DNA of 64,000 nucleotides, from the NCBI GenBank assembly GCA_014607495.2, contig CP053168.1:1178001-1242000 (forward strand). Reading direction: 5' to 3'. The notes under the pieces were generated by a model that was not told the DNA's origin, did not search any database, and saw only the letters and a list, made by a program, of their open reading frames with translations. Position numbers and translations under genes: made by a program. The DNA is from Carposina sasakii. Its lineage: Eukaryota > Arthropoda > Insecta > Lepidoptera > Carposinidae. Shown here piece after piece: positions 20,130-31,674 of this stretch. Positions within the stretch are counted from its first letter, which is position 1; each line of letters starts with the position of its first letter.

Positions 20130-20415
20130 ATACATATAGACATGGCCGCGTGGTGCCGGCAGAGTAGAATTCGTACCACCCCATTTCTACCCGTGGGTAT
20201 CGTACGAGGCGATTAAGGGTTTCCGGTAGGTGGGCAGCAGCGCCTCCCGTGTTGACAACATAGTCCAAAATACAAACTGCGGTCACCAACCCGCCTGCCC
20301 AGCGTGGTGACTATGGGCATATGGGGAGTCCCATGGCAGTCTTGTGGTGTGCCCTGGGGGAGGCCTACATCCAGCAGTGGACTGCAATAGGCTGATGATG
20401 ATGATGATGATAGAC
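20130..20415 (-). repeat. Repeat C with GATG tail, minus strand
   Basis: Runs from GCCGCGTGGTGCCGGCAGAG to GTCCAGCAGTGGACTGCAAT followed by (GATG)n. It is a nearly complete copy. Confidence 0.8.
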
Positions 20416-20894
20416 ACGGCTGTGGGAAAATAATGAAATGATTAGTTTCTACAGAACTACATATCTATTTTCAAATTTAAATTTTCAACTCTCAATATCA
20501 AGATCCTTCAGATCTCACTACATTTGTCTGATTGGACGAACTACCAGTTGGCAGCGTCCATTCTGCCTGCTCCCTAGCTAAACGGAGTGGTACGCTCACA
20601 AGCGTCAGATTTCAGGCAAATAACTGAACAAGATTATTTTCGAAAAGCTGCACACAATTACTACAGAGAACAGGAATAACATGATCCTGGTCAAGGATGA
20701 CTAGCTGAAATCGGCCACCATTGGAGATTCTACAAGGCTGCGCTGACTCAATGGTCTTGGACGTGGTCTTGGGCCAGCATGTTAAAAATTGCTACGGATG
20801 CGTCGTCGTCATCATGCGTGAAAGATATCTCATTCCATCAAATTCAGCTAGAGGAAAAACAATAATTAAATTGCTTTGTAAATATCCATCTTCT

Positions 20895-21145
20895 TCTTCT
20901 TCAGCCTATTGCAGTTCACTGATGGACGTAGGCCTCCCCCAGGGCACGCCACAAGGCTACTGCCACAGGGGGGTTTTGCCCATAGTTACCACGCTGGGCA
21001 GGCGGGTTGGTGACCGCAGTGTGATTTTCGGACTATGTTGTCAGTACGGGAGGCGCTGCTGCCCACCTCCCGGAAACCCACGATATCTACGGGCAGACAG
21101 GGGTGGTACAAACTCTACTCTGCCGGCACCACGCGGCTACCCATA
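20895..21145 (+). repeat. Repeat C, plus strand
   Basis: Mirror of 20130-20415 in the opposite orientation, so the two copies form a loose inverted pair about 500 bp apart. The 149-residue frame at 20721-21170 reads through this repeat and is not a gene. Confidence 0.75.
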
Positions 21146-21544
21146 TATACAAATACATGGCTATTCATAATTTACCTGTTGAGTATCAATGCGACCCCTC
21201 GCTTAACAGAATCTCTTTGAGATGAGCACGCCTTTGTACATATTCTTTGTTATCAACATTATTTGTGAAAATTTTGTTTTGTACAATAAAGCATAAGAAA
21301 ATAGGTATTTTCTTGTCGCCTTAGTTACTGATCCGTCGGGCGGGGATAGGTATTTATAGGGACCTACCGATTACGTAACTCTACACCCTACATCCTAATT
21401 TTGTGCCACTTTTCCCGGTAAAATATACATATACAACTAGCGATAAAGATCTAAGCATACCTACCTACATAAGGACAGTCAGACAGCGGGAAGCAACTTT
21501 GTTTTATACTATGCTATTACTAAATTATAATCTTTCTGCCCTTA

Positions 21545-21615
21545 TCCCACTTAATTATTGGTAGGCCGGCGCAATATGGTTTCTTGCGAATATCATATTG
21601 CAAATGCTTTGGCGT
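21545..21615 (-). repeat. SINE-A 3' end fragment
   Basis: GGCCGGCGCAATATGGTTTC, then CATATTGCAAATGCTTTGGC, the reverse complement of the SINE-A 3' half. Confidence 0.6.
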
Positions 21616-22079
21616 AAGTATATAGAGTCATATAGGGTAAGAAGGGAGAAATATATAAATAAATATATCTTACCACGATAGAAAATACTCCCTGAACTTT
21701 GCACAAGATCTATTTCTGTGTATTTCACACAGATTAGTTTAGGCCGATTAGAAACTTGAAAATCAATAAAATTCAACTTTGTCATTTAAATTGATTTTGA
21801 CAGCTGCACGTAGAGTAGCAAAGTTTGCTAATACCAAATTCTTGGTTTTATCACTTTCGAAACAAATAAAATTGAGTCAAACTCATTAATAATTAAGCTG
21901 TTTGATGAAACACACTCCACTATAATATTATCTGTGAATGATGTCAATTATAGCACACCTATAATTGGCACATACATCAGATTTTTAGTTGTAAGTGTAA
22001 TTATTGTTGCTCTTAATGTATGTTCTGTAAGTGTGTCTAAATAAATAAATAAATAATGAAGACAAAAGATGATGATGTA

Positions 22080-22510
22080 TCATATACATATATAAGGAGA
22101 TGCAGCTGATGATTCTAGTGAAGCCCCCCATCAGCATAGATTAGAATAATCACCTAAGATTCATTATACAAAATTTTACTTTATATTTTGTAAGTGAAAA
22201 TAAACCTCAAAGCTATCCCATTATCCCAATCCACTGCATATAACTTTATACACGAGCCGCACCCGGCTTCGCCTGAGCCTGAAGCGAGATACCAATCATT
22301 TTGCGTTAATTGAAAAACTTTCTGACAAGTACGATAACCATGGTTTTACGGTTAATTTATAGACATTGTAGAGATATAGAGCTGCATTTATGTGTAATTT
22401 ATCCTTCCATGCCACGAGCTGATGAAGGCTCTACTAGAATACATCAGCTGCATTTCCTTTCGTGCATATCGTAAGAGTAAGGAAGTCAGGGGCATTGTTC
22501 TCTCACGGCC
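22080..22510. repeat. Two repeat E fragments in opposite orientation
   Basis: Minus fragment at 22090-22140 (AAGGAGATGCAGCTGATG) and plus fragment at 22415-22510 (AGAATACATCAGCTGCATTT, GTAAGAGTAAGGAAGTCAGG). Confidence 0.6.
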
Positions 22511-22677
22511 AATTTCAATACGAGAGATTAAAAGAATCTCGGATTTTTTAAATTCTTAATTTGAAATTTTGTATGAAAACAATTGAAGATTAAATCTCAG
22601 ATATGCAAAAAATCTCTCAAGATAAGTTATAGAAATTAGCTATCAGGAGATAAGCTAGCAACGTTTTACTGGTTTTT

Positions 22678-23085
22678 AGGGTTCCGTACCACGAAAGGAC
22701 TCCTTATAGTTTTGTTGTCCTTCCGTCCGTCCGTCCGTCTGTCAGTCAAGACAAGACCCTTTTTCTTAGGAACGCATGGAGGTATCAAGCTGAAATTTAT
22801 ATCAAATACTACTGTCCCTTGGAGCTGTGAAAAAATCTAACTTCTAATCCAAAGCAATCAAAAGATACAGCCGTTTATGCCACAAATTTTCGACTTTCGC
22901 AAGGGAATCAATACCTACAGGGTACTTCCCGTGAACTCTGTAGTTTGGTACGAAGCAACGTCATATAGCACAGATAAAGGAAAAATTGCGAAAACCGTAA
23001 ATTTTAAATTACATCATGTAATAATACATGTTTGTACGGAACCCTCGGTGCGCGAGTCCGACTCGCACTTGACCGGCTTTTTTAT
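22678..23085 (+). repeat. GGGTTCCGTA-type lepidopteran repeat
   Basis: Begins GGGTTCCGTACCACGAAAGG with a (CCGT)n stretch. Ends TACGGAACCCTCGGTGCGCG, AGTCCGACTCGCACTTGACC. The boundary motifs are inverted (GGGTTCCGTA / TACGGAACCC). This is a repeat I know to be widespread in Lepidoptera. The 81-residue frame inside has no family resemblance. Confidence 0.7.
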
Positions 23086-23209
23086 ATCTGGCCCCTGGTT
23101 TTACATGGAAAGATCTCCTTAGTGATCCTGACAGTTCTTGCAATCCCATGTTTGAGAATACAGTCGTGCGTACTGTACGTTATGTAGATTCATTATTTCA
23201 GCCCTGATG

Positions 23210-23428
23210 GGGGAGACATATGCCTCCCCCAACAACCTCCATTCCGACCGGTCGGAAGCAGCCTGCATCCAACCGACGCCCGTGGCCAGGTCGTCGGTCC
23301 ATCTCGCGGGTGGCCTTCCCACGCTGCGTTTGCCGATACGTGGTAGAACTTTCCGGCTCCATCGGCCATCAGTTCTTCGAGCTATGTGCCCTGCCCATTG
23401 CGACTTTAGCTTGCTGGACCGTTATGTA
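23210..23428 (-). pseudogene. RTE-type reverse transcriptase C-terminal fragment
   Basis: On the minus strand the translation includes KSQWAGHIARRTDGRW, VLPRIGKRSVGRPPARWTDD and GWMQAASDRSEWRLLGEAYV. It covers more of the C-terminus than the fragment at 226-408. It is in frame over this stretch but truncated at both ends. Confidence 0.8.
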
Positions 23429-23798
23429 GATTACCCTATTTAATTTTCTAAAGATTAAATCTAATGATTATATTTAGTCATTGTCCACCGAAAAGCCCAA
23501 GCCATATGACCCTTACGAGTTTAAGTGTAACGCGGGCACATCACTCTGTGACATGTTCGACAGCGGAGCCCTAAGACTAAGTGGGGAGTCTCAGTCAAAA
23601 TAATTAAAAGCTTACTCCTATATTTATGATAACATGACCTATACATATAAATAGGGTAAATATCACTGATTGACATACAGACGCACGCATAGATAATAGC
23701 AGTGGCTTTTTTTTGTGATGTAGGTAGGTCCAATAAGAAAGGATTTTGTAAATTCCCACGGGAACGTGGGCGGCTGCTACTGTTATAATAAAGTATAT

Positions 23799-24178
23799 AC
23801 AAGGTGATTTTTGGTCGTCAACGTTCCCGAAAACTACGGAATCTCCTCATCATCACGATCATTTTTCTCCATAGAAGCATACCTGTGAAGTGTCTGGTTT
23901 CCAAAATATTTGAAATCCAAAGTTGAGTAAATAGACTGCGTTTTTCTGCATAAATGCACATAGACGCGCGTAGGAAGATTTTTTCACGAGAAATAATTAA
24001 TATCTGTCTATGAACAAACTAGCATAAACACTGGACATAATAAATTTCGCCCGATAAAGTAATTTTAAAAAATTAAAAAATATTTTACATCGTTAATTTT
24101 TTTGGCATAAACTTACTTTATTTGATGTACTGAGTACGTACCCTTCGTTAAGGGTGGCAACGAAAAAACATTCTGTAT
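23799..24178 (+). mobile_element. ACAGGGTG repeat element, copy 2
   Basis: Starts ACAAGGTGATTTTTGGTCGT and ends GGTGGCAACGAAAAAACATT, CTGTATA. Full-length relative of the copies at 6903, 33768, 34168, 44866 and 49080. Confidence 0.8.
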
Positions 24179-24861
24179 AATAGGTAGTTGTTAATTTTAT
24201 TCATAGGCTAATTTCGTACTCATCTTTAATGAGACAGCAAAAATCGTACAATTTTTTCTAAGAAAAATCGAATTCCTTTGGGATTGCTGTTACGAAATAT
24301 GAATTTCACAAGTGATCGTATCGTAGCGGGGCTGTTATTTCTGAAAACCGGGGCAAATTCCTGTTTCAGCACCAAACTAGTAATTAAAAGATTAATTGCA
24401 ACTTGTGCGTTACAAAAATAGAAACATCCTTGTACGAGTATAGAAAGTATAATGAATTAAACTAACTCGTGCGTACATCATACCGAATACCTAGACTAAA
24501 ATGAATGATGCCGAGCGGATTTTCATGGAAACATTTCAAAATGTACGAAAAGTATTAAATTTTATCGACACTTGCGTCAATCTCAGCGGCCATCATGGCG
24601 TGCCCTTGTAAATCTAGTTCCCTGTCAAACCAGTCCAATTAGCACCGAAAGCAGATTACAGGGATGAAACAGGGTGGAAACGGGGATGGGGGGTGAAACC
24701 TGTACCTACGTACCTACACGCTAGTCTATATTAAGTACGTTTACCTATCCAAATTAGGTACAGTAAAAATTGGAGTTAGTCAACCTATGATTAAAATCAT
24801 ATGAATGCTAAAAAGATATAAATGTTTAGATATAAAAGACCTAGATGTATAGGTGAGATAT

Positions 24862-25034
24862 CTTTATATATAAATCTTCTGTTCGTGTGTTTGTAATTGA
24901 ACTCCTTCTAAACGGCAGGACCGATTGTGATGATTTTTTTATGTGTGGGTTCGAGAATGGTTTAGATTCACAATTCGGTCAACTAGAACAAGTTTTGTGC
25001 AGTCCACGCGGATGGAGTCGCGGGCGTCTACTTA
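24862..25034 (+). mobile_element. Short Helitron
   Basis: TATATATAAATCTTCTGTTC, GGCAGGACCGATTGTGATGA, then the hairpin end GTCCACGCGGATGGAGTCGC and GGGCGTCTACTTA before T. The CTRR motif is altered to CTTA. Confidence 0.6.
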
Positions 25035-25143
25035 TAAAAAAATATAAAAAACGTTACAGGGTTTAATAAGTCCCGTACAGCCACAATGGTATTTCATGAC
25101 GGGGCGTAAAACGCCTCATACTGCAATTGAAAGAATAAAAAAA

Positions 25144-25212
25144 ATCACTGAAAATGAAAAACTGCAGGATTGAGCAAATAAATAATCATTTTCATTTTTC
25201 ATTTTCAGTGAT
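25144..25212. repeat. Perfect 18-bp inverted repeat
   Basis: Arms at 25144-25161 (ATCACTGAAAATGAAAAA) and 25195-25212 are exact reverse complements with a 33-nt loop. Confidence 0.85.
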
Positions 25213-25689
25213 ATTTATATTTCATTCCATTTGGCTCTTTGAACGTGTTAAAACAAATTACTTACCCAGGTTATATGTGAAATAGGTTTCAGGTACATGG
25301 TGATAAAATCTGGCAAACACGACTGCTCTATGGCTGGTACAGTAAAGTGCATCAAACGATTGAGACGCGAGTGCGTCGCCCGGGCAACCGACAGACCCCC
25401 TCGACTCTATATTAACCGTATCACGGAGGAAACTATCAGAGGAGATTCTATAATATTACACTGTGACTGTCGAACTTGGGTCGGTATAGCTTTGGTTTTA
25501 TAGGATATCTGTGCCGTAAAACCTACGTACGAACGTCACAAAATCACACTCGTTTTTCGGTTTCTTTAAAGCCTGCCTCGTAATGGAGCGGTTAGCTTCG
25601 ATTGAAAAGCATATACGCTAGTATCCCACTCAATCTGCGAATTTGGAGCTACCGTGGTCGATGGTGGCGGGAAGGATGGAAGGTGGATG

Positions 25690-25860
25690 GGAGCACAGAC
25701 GTCAGCCTTTGCAGTCCAGTGCTGGACGTAGGTCTCTCCTAGGAATTTTTATGCACATAGTCACCACGCTGCTGCCCATTTCCCAAATACACTCATATGA
25801 TACCTGCGGGCAGATAGATTGGTGCTACTCTACCGACATCATACATAAGGCACGGATTGT
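25690..25860 (+). repeat. Repeat C, diverged fragment
   Basis: CAGTCCAGTGCTGGACGTAG, CATAGTCACCACGCTGCTGC and the CTACTCTACCGACATCAT end are diverged versions of repeat C landmarks. Confidence 0.55.
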
Positions 25861-25869
25861 CGCATAGTA

Positions 25870-26459
25870 TGAACCAAATACTTAGCTAGTGATTTAGACA
25901 TTTGCCTGTATCCTGTCGCCTGTCAACGATATGTTTTCTATGACTATAATTATGTTACTTGGTTCTCCTCTTTGTATCCACCGTGAATAGTACCTATAAG
26001 TACTATGTTGTGCATATAACTATACTATACAATGACCTCGTATTGTATATAGACAGTAAAAAGGATTACAGGATGACGTTAAAAAACAAGTAAAAAGTGA
26101 GAAAAAAAAAGAATTAAGGATCATGTGGTTAAACTAATCGCCAATTGCAATATCTAGAGATCGTGATTCATTTGTTTAATGAATGAATCTAGGTTGAAAT
26201 TAGCTGCGGACTCACTTCGATCAAACATAATTACTCTACTCACGAAAGTTTCATGATGATTTAAAATAAATATTTTAAACGTTTTACATGAAACAATTTA
26301 TTATTCCACATTATGAGATCCCATTGGATTGATTTTAAAAACTTTTCATTGGTTTCTTACAATTTTGTGACTAACCTTTATACCTATTCTGTGTTAAAAG
26401 CTTGGTAGGTAGATACAATAGTTTGTGGAAATAGCAAGTATCTCTTACAAAAGTTGAGA
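25870..26459. other. AT-rich intergenic DNA, nothing recognised
   Basis: No ORF, repeat ends or RNA gene seen. Confidence 0.5.
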
Positions 26460-26467
26460 GGTGAGTA

Positions 26468-27582
26468 TAGAGAATACAATCCCGGCCACTATTTCCAATC
26501 CCGGGATTTCGGGATTTGAGTCCACATCAAAATTACAAGAAAAATCCTAATTATCGTGTAAATTCTAATTTAACTTTTATGTGTAGGACATTCAGACCGA
26601 AATTGAATAAAAAAATGCGAATTTTCCTAGTAAAATCGCACCGATTTCAAAGAAAGTAGCGCCTAGTGCATATTTATTTCAACTATTTTAAGCTACTTTT
26701 GACATGCTTAAAATCCGAATCCGGACCTATTTATCTGTCGATATTACCTATATATGATATTTAATAGATGTAGACCTATATTATTTTATGTATTAGGTAC
26801 ATACACAATATTTTAAAATATACCTAACTATTTATCTTAATAGTTATTGAAGTTAATATTCAAAAACTTTGAATGACTGACTAATTTCAAGATGTTTTAG
26901 AAATGAATTATTTGAGATCAAGACTATAAGGCATAAATAAATACAGTTATTTTTTATATATAGGTGTGTCATAATTCATTGAAACTGTAACTTTTATAGC
27001 GCGGAGGAGCTAGAACGTGAATAGTTTAACAATATTTCTTGGTACATATGTCCAAGTAGGGTAAAGTTACGAAGAAGGTATAAGTGTCCGAAATGTTATA
27101 TTGATATTACATATCAGTATTTGGTAGGTACATACGGTATGTATATAACATACCTATAAATAGATCCGTGCCATTTTTCATTTATGTTTTCAGGGTTATG
27201 TATGAGTGAGTTAAACAACAGTGAATTTTTTTTAACGAAATTACCGAAATTTTTAGTTTATGTTAAATATGCAAGTATTTAGTAAATCTGGTAAAATAAA
27301 TGTAAAATCAAGTAGTGGTTGTTACTGCTGATCAATTTACCGCGAGAGAAAGGTTATGATCAACTCTAAATGTAAAACAAAATGGCCTATTTTCATATGA
27401 TCGCGTTTAAAAAGACAGGTAGAGTTAAAAATATTAATAATCTCCTTATAAACCTTTTCAAACCTATGTTCCTACTTTTCAATCCCGAAAATACCGGTAT
27501 TGGCAAAATGTAATCCCGAAATTTTCGGGACTGAAAAGGGGTCGGGATCCCGGCATCCCGAAAGTCGGGATTGTATTCTCTA
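26468..27582. mobile_element. Non-autonomous hAT element, 1115 bp, perfect 8-bp duplication
   Basis: Starts TAGAGAATACAATCCCGG and ends CGGGATTGTATTCTCTA, so the terminal 17 bp are inverted copies. GGTGAGTA flanks it on both sides (26460-26467 and 27583-27590). The TAGAG start and 8-bp duplication point to hAT. Subterminal regions repeat short ATCCCG / CGGGAT motifs many times, as expected for transposase binding sites. The longest frame is 66 codons, so the element cannot move by itself. Confidence 0.88.
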
Positions 27583-27884
27583 GGTGAGTACAATATTAGT
27601 ATCTAAGTAATACCATAGTGGAATAAGATACTTATACCTCAAATTCCCTCTAAATTATTACTGGCCATTCACGTGAAAAAGAAAGCTTAATTTTGAAACA
27701 ACCTGTATAGAAAATGTAAACTCATTAGATTAGCCCCCCCTAGCGACGCGCCGCCGGAATCAAAAGCCACGTCCTATTCTGCAAAACTATGTTCACCGAC
27801 ATATCTCTAAAGTCGACTTATGTTCCTTAGAGATAATAAAAAGCAATATGATGGACTAAGAGCTAGTACCTAAGTACTCGTTGG

Positions 27885-28060
27885 CCGCGTGGTGCCGGCA
27901 GAGTAGAATCCGTACCACCCCATGTCTGCCCGTGGGCGTCGTACGAGGCGATAAAGGGTTTCCGGGAGTCCAAAATACAAACTGCGGTCACCAACCCGCC
28001 TACGAGGCCTATGCCCTACGTCCAGCAGTGGACTGCAATAGGCTGATGATGATGATGATG
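27885..28060 (-). repeat. Repeat C, internally deleted, with GATG tail
   Basis: GCCGCGTGGTGCCGGCAGAG ... GGTCACCAACCCGCCTACGA ... CGTCCAGCAGTGGACTGCAA, then (GATG)n. Compared with 20130-20415, the middle is missing. Confidence 0.7.
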
Positions 28061-28139
28061 AAGTACTCGTATTCGTCGAGTACAATTTAGTAATATATCA
28101 GGGTTAGTGGAACTCTTTATGTAGGAGGCAGACCGCCCC

Positions 28140-28325
28140 CTGATCACGTAAAAGCAATAGCAAAGCCGAAGCTGCGCCATTGTGATAATTTTATTGAGAG
28201 TGTGTGCGTGCGCGCAACGAGCGCTCGGCGTCCTCCCGTACCCCGCACCTCGCCCCGCGCACGCACACACTCTCAATTATCGCAATCGCGCGGCTTTGGC
28301 TTTGCTATTGCTTTTACGTACATAA
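28140..28325. mobile_element. Hairpin MITE with ~65-bp arms
   Basis: The left arm (ACGTAAAAGCAATAGCAAAG ... GAGAGTGTGTGCGTGCGCG) is the near-exact inverse of the right arm (...CGCGCACGCACACACTCTC ... GGCTTTGCTATTGCTTTTAC). The GC-rich centre CGAGCGCTCG is itself palindromic. It shares CCGCCCCCTGAT and AGCAATA(G)CAAAGCCGAAGC with 9614-9786. Confidence 0.75.
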
Positions 28326-28719
28326 TCCGTTTTTGTTTAAAAGTTTATATTTTTTAATGAACAAATAGGTTGAGATGCATGCTGAGCAAAAATGTATTTT
28401 CGTTATTTCTTTCTTTCTTCCATTATGTCTATAGTGTGTCTTATGTTTTATGTTGCGTATAAATAAATTTGGATATAGAAATATGTCGAACGACGCTAGA
28501 ATGCCGTCCCTGTAGTTAGAGCATCACTGGAGCCCTCTAAACGGACTGCAAACCCTAACAGCTCGGAGCTCGGAGGTCAGACACCCCATTTAGTGCTAGT
28601 CTAGGTATCTACCTAAACTGCAAAAGGTAGGAATTTTATATGTAGGTAGGTGGTGTGAGTTTTGACGGTTTCTGTTAAAAAGTGACGCACATACTAAGTA
28701 TCCTTGTGTTAGGTAGGTC

Positions 28720-29060
28720 ATCATCATCTTCCTGCCCTTACTCCATTATGGATGGGGTCGGTGCAACATGGTTTCTTTCGAAACTCACATTTCCAAAGTT
28801 ATGGCATTTGTTTTACGAAATTATTAATAAAGAAATGGAAAAAATTCCTCATCCGGGTGGGAATCGAACCCACGACCTCTGCATTCCGTGCCAGCGCTCT
28901 TTCCACTGAGCCACCGGGTCAATTACTTTAATTTGTTTTACGGCCGGCTGCCTGCCTGACGCCAACTCTTCTTCAAAATTCAGTGGTACAGGCCCGTGAC
29001 TGGTATCGAACTCACGCCTCCCGACTGAAAGGTGCACGTCTTAACCATTGTGCTACCTTG
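28720..29060 (-). repeat. SINE-A, interrupted by a SINE-B insertion
   Basis: On the minus strand the head (GTTAAGACGTGCACC ... AGTCACGGGCCTGTACCACT) is followed by GCGTCAGGCAGGCAGCCGGC, then an inserted 113 bp, then AACCATGTTGCACCGACCCC and a GATGATGATG end. Apart from the insertion it is a full-length SINE-A. Confidence 0.8.
28818..28930 (-). repeat. SINE-B-type insertion with 12-bp target duplication
   Basis: Flanked by ATTTGTTTTACG on both sides (28806-28817 and 28931-28942). On the minus strand it has GACCCGGTGGCTCAGTGG, AAAGAGCGCTGG and GTCGTGGGTTCGATTCCCAC, a tRNA-like head with box A and box B, followed by a short AT-rich tail. The acceptor stem pairs only in part, so it is a SINE head and not a tRNA gene. 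Confidence 0.85.
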
Positions 29061-29234
29061 TGTTAGGTAGGTAATCTGTTTTTTATTTTACTCCACGACC
29101 TTCACGATGATTTTGCCTTCACTCATTTTCTGCATCTGTTCTAGTAGGTAAGGTTATGTATATAGTATATTTTAAAAGAATATCCGAATGTGCCCGCAAG
29201 TTAGCATGATACGTATAGAAAATATCGGATATAT

Positions 29235-29435
29235 ATAGTCGATAATGACGGAATTATCCGGGATAAAAATATTTTCCCGGAATAAAAAGTAGCCTATGTG
29301 TTAATCCAGGGTGTCAGCTAACTCCATACCAAATTTTATTAAAATCACCCTAGCCGTTTTTACGTGAAAGAGTAACAAACATCCATCCATCCATCCATAC
29401 TTACAAACTTTCGCATTTATAATATCAAGTAGGAT
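29235..29435 (-). mobile_element. Helitron fragment, minus strand
   Basis: AATTATCCGGGATAAAAATA, then TTTTCCCGGAATAAAAAGTA and a CATCCATCCATC stretch before TCGCATTTATAATAT. This is the reverse complement of the Helitron body and start. Confidence 0.55.
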
Positions 29436-29879
29436 ATACCTATGCGCGAACTAGGAAACCACTCAAAGAGGTTATTTGCTATTCTGTTTGTATTTTGGTC
29501 AAAATTCCATATTTTTCCCCAACAAAAGGAAAGGAACTTAGGTTTACGGAAATGTAAATGTATTGGGAAGTTGATTGTCTCTACACCGAGAGCTGACTGG
29601 GCTTAGAATTATGTTCTATGTATTGGCCATGAAATATAGCCTAGGAAGGCAAAGTAATATAAAATACGTAATAAATAATGCATATCGGTTTGGTTTAACC
29701 TACCCAGTAGGTATTAGAAATAATTATTGTAAGGTAACTTAATGCAGTCAACCCGAGTTATTTAGTTAGTTACCCCGGTTAGTCATGCCGAAAGAGTAGG
29801 TAGGTATAACATTAATTAAATTTTTAGCATTTTGGATTTTTTTAAATAAATAAATTATTTTACCTTATGTAGGTACTTA

Positions 29880-30035
29880 ATAGCAAGCGTAGAGTGGACG
29901 CCCTCCGGTTAGGTGGACCGATGACTTGAATAGCGAGGCTGGTGGTAGCTATATGGCGAAATCGGGTATCGAGACTTGTGGCCTGTTCTGGGGGAGCCCT
30001 ACGTCCAGCAGTGGGCTGCTATATGCTGATGTATA
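29880..30035 (+). pseudogene. RTE LINE 3' end, frameshifted
   Basis: GGTGGACCGATGACTTGAAT, then GGGAGCCCTACGTCCAGCAG and TGGGCTGCTATATGCTGATG: the same C-terminal coding end plus GATG tail as at 226-408, but diverged and out of frame. Confidence 0.65.
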
Positions 30036-31216
30036 TAATGTCTGTACTAAATATCTTATTTATTATATTATATAGATGAGTGTTCTAGGATTACCTAAAT
30101 TGGATAGTCAATTTGTCGGCTCAGTTTTTGTAGATTTTTAAATCCGCCACCTGAGCTATGATTTTTTCTTTGTTTACGAACCCTGGAATAATAAGCCGCG
30201 CTTTACTTAGGGGCTGGTATGGCTTATTTCTCGAAGGTTCCGAATTTTTTCATTTGTAAATGATTGTTTTTATTCAAACTTGTCAATAAATATACATGAG
30301 CCGGTTTGTTTTCGATGTGAATTGATCTTCTATGGGTAAAGTTTTCACAATAGCGTTAGAAAATACTTTTCTGTTTTTCTCTGTGTATACGAGTAACTAT
30401 GTGATTAAGACCTACTTTTTAATGGTCAGAATTTTCATGGTCATGAAAGTTGATGTCTCTATCTTGATTAAGTTTTAGAGAAATAGATAGATAATGAGAC
30501 TTGATGAGTAACTAGATATTGCATTTCCAATAATGTATGGGTTGGGCACAACTCAAAATTTTCGGTACTTCACTTTGTTATAGAGATGGCTCTTTGTTGT
30601 TAGTTTTACCAGATGGCTGTCGCTGAAAGAGATAACAAACAATAAATGAGGAAGTAACTTGCCTTTACTTGTTAAAATATAATAGGTATTATGATTAATT
30701 TCTACACGATCAACTTACTAGTCTTAAAGAAGGACGGGCATTAATGCTCTACAAAGGAATATCCTATAAATTCGCAATCTTCCTCATTTTGCTTGAAAAG
30801 AAGTACGAGTAGTCTGAGTTTAAGATCAGAGTATCCTTAGACTAAGACTTTTAATACTATTCATTAAGATCGAAATTACATTGGTCTCACGTAAAAAGCG
30901 TTTACATTGGTCTTCCATACAATTTCATCTTTATTTCAAGAGTTGTTTCGAAGGAAAGGGAAACATTATTTAAAATGACCCCAATGCGAATTTATATGGG
31001 GCGGAAAAGGACTTCCTGTAAAGGTCACTTCCGGTATGTAAGTAAATAAGTAGGTACCCTACTTATTAATTTCCCGCTTCAAGTTGGGTAAATGTTGAAA
31101 AAGCTTCTTTTTATTGTCTAAAAATATTGTAAACTTTCCAACTTTCCAATACTTACATTTAATAATGACATTTAAACTTTTAAAGTAAAAGTTATAAGTA
31201 GGTAGGTTTATTTTTG
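30036..31216. other. AT-rich intergenic DNA, nothing recognised
   Basis: No supported gene, repeat end or RNA. Short TAGGTA-rich simple sequence. Confidence 0.5.
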
Positions 31217-31224
31217 TCTGAATT

Positions 31225-31485
31225 CAGTGTTGCCAACCCACATCCAATGTTACCCCAAGATTTTTGAACTTTACCTGTAAAAACCCTAAAGGGGGAAGGA
31301 TTTCGTTTCATAGTATGCAGTGACACACAAAATGTGGTCATACACATCACCATCGGAACTACACTATGAAACGAACAATACACGTTGAGTCGTTGTACCC
31401 CTAAAAAATTCTGCTCCTAAAAGTCCCCCTAGTTATCTTTTTTCCCCCTAAATTTAGGGGTAAAATCCCTAAGTTGTCACCACTG
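31225..31485. mobile_element. hAT-type MITE, 261 bp
   Basis: Starts CAGTGTTGCCAAC and ends GTTGTCACCACTG, inverted ends of CAGTG type. The flanking octamers TCTGAATT (31217-31224) and TCTGCATT (31486-31493) match at 7 of 8. The ATTTAGGGG / CCCCTAAA motifs are subterminal. Confidence 0.75.
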
Positions 31486-31674
31486 TCTGCATTGCGAATG
31501 TCTAGTACTCGGACATTACTGTAAAAGCTATAATTGTCAATGGACCTCCTCTCTCAACTTTACAAAGATTTATGTTAGCATTATAATTATTTTAGATCCG
31601 CTTTTACTAATAGTAAGAAAGTATATCTGAATGATAAAGATGTCCGTAAGTACATACACAGATAGGTTTTATAT

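Noticed and set aside
20721..21170. 149-residue frame
   Set aside because: Reads through repeat C; no family resemblance and the same text is dispersed in both orientations.
28855..28925. tRNA gene on the minus strand
   Set aside because: Good box A and box B, but it lies in a short insertion with a 12-bp target duplication and the acceptor stem pairs only in part.
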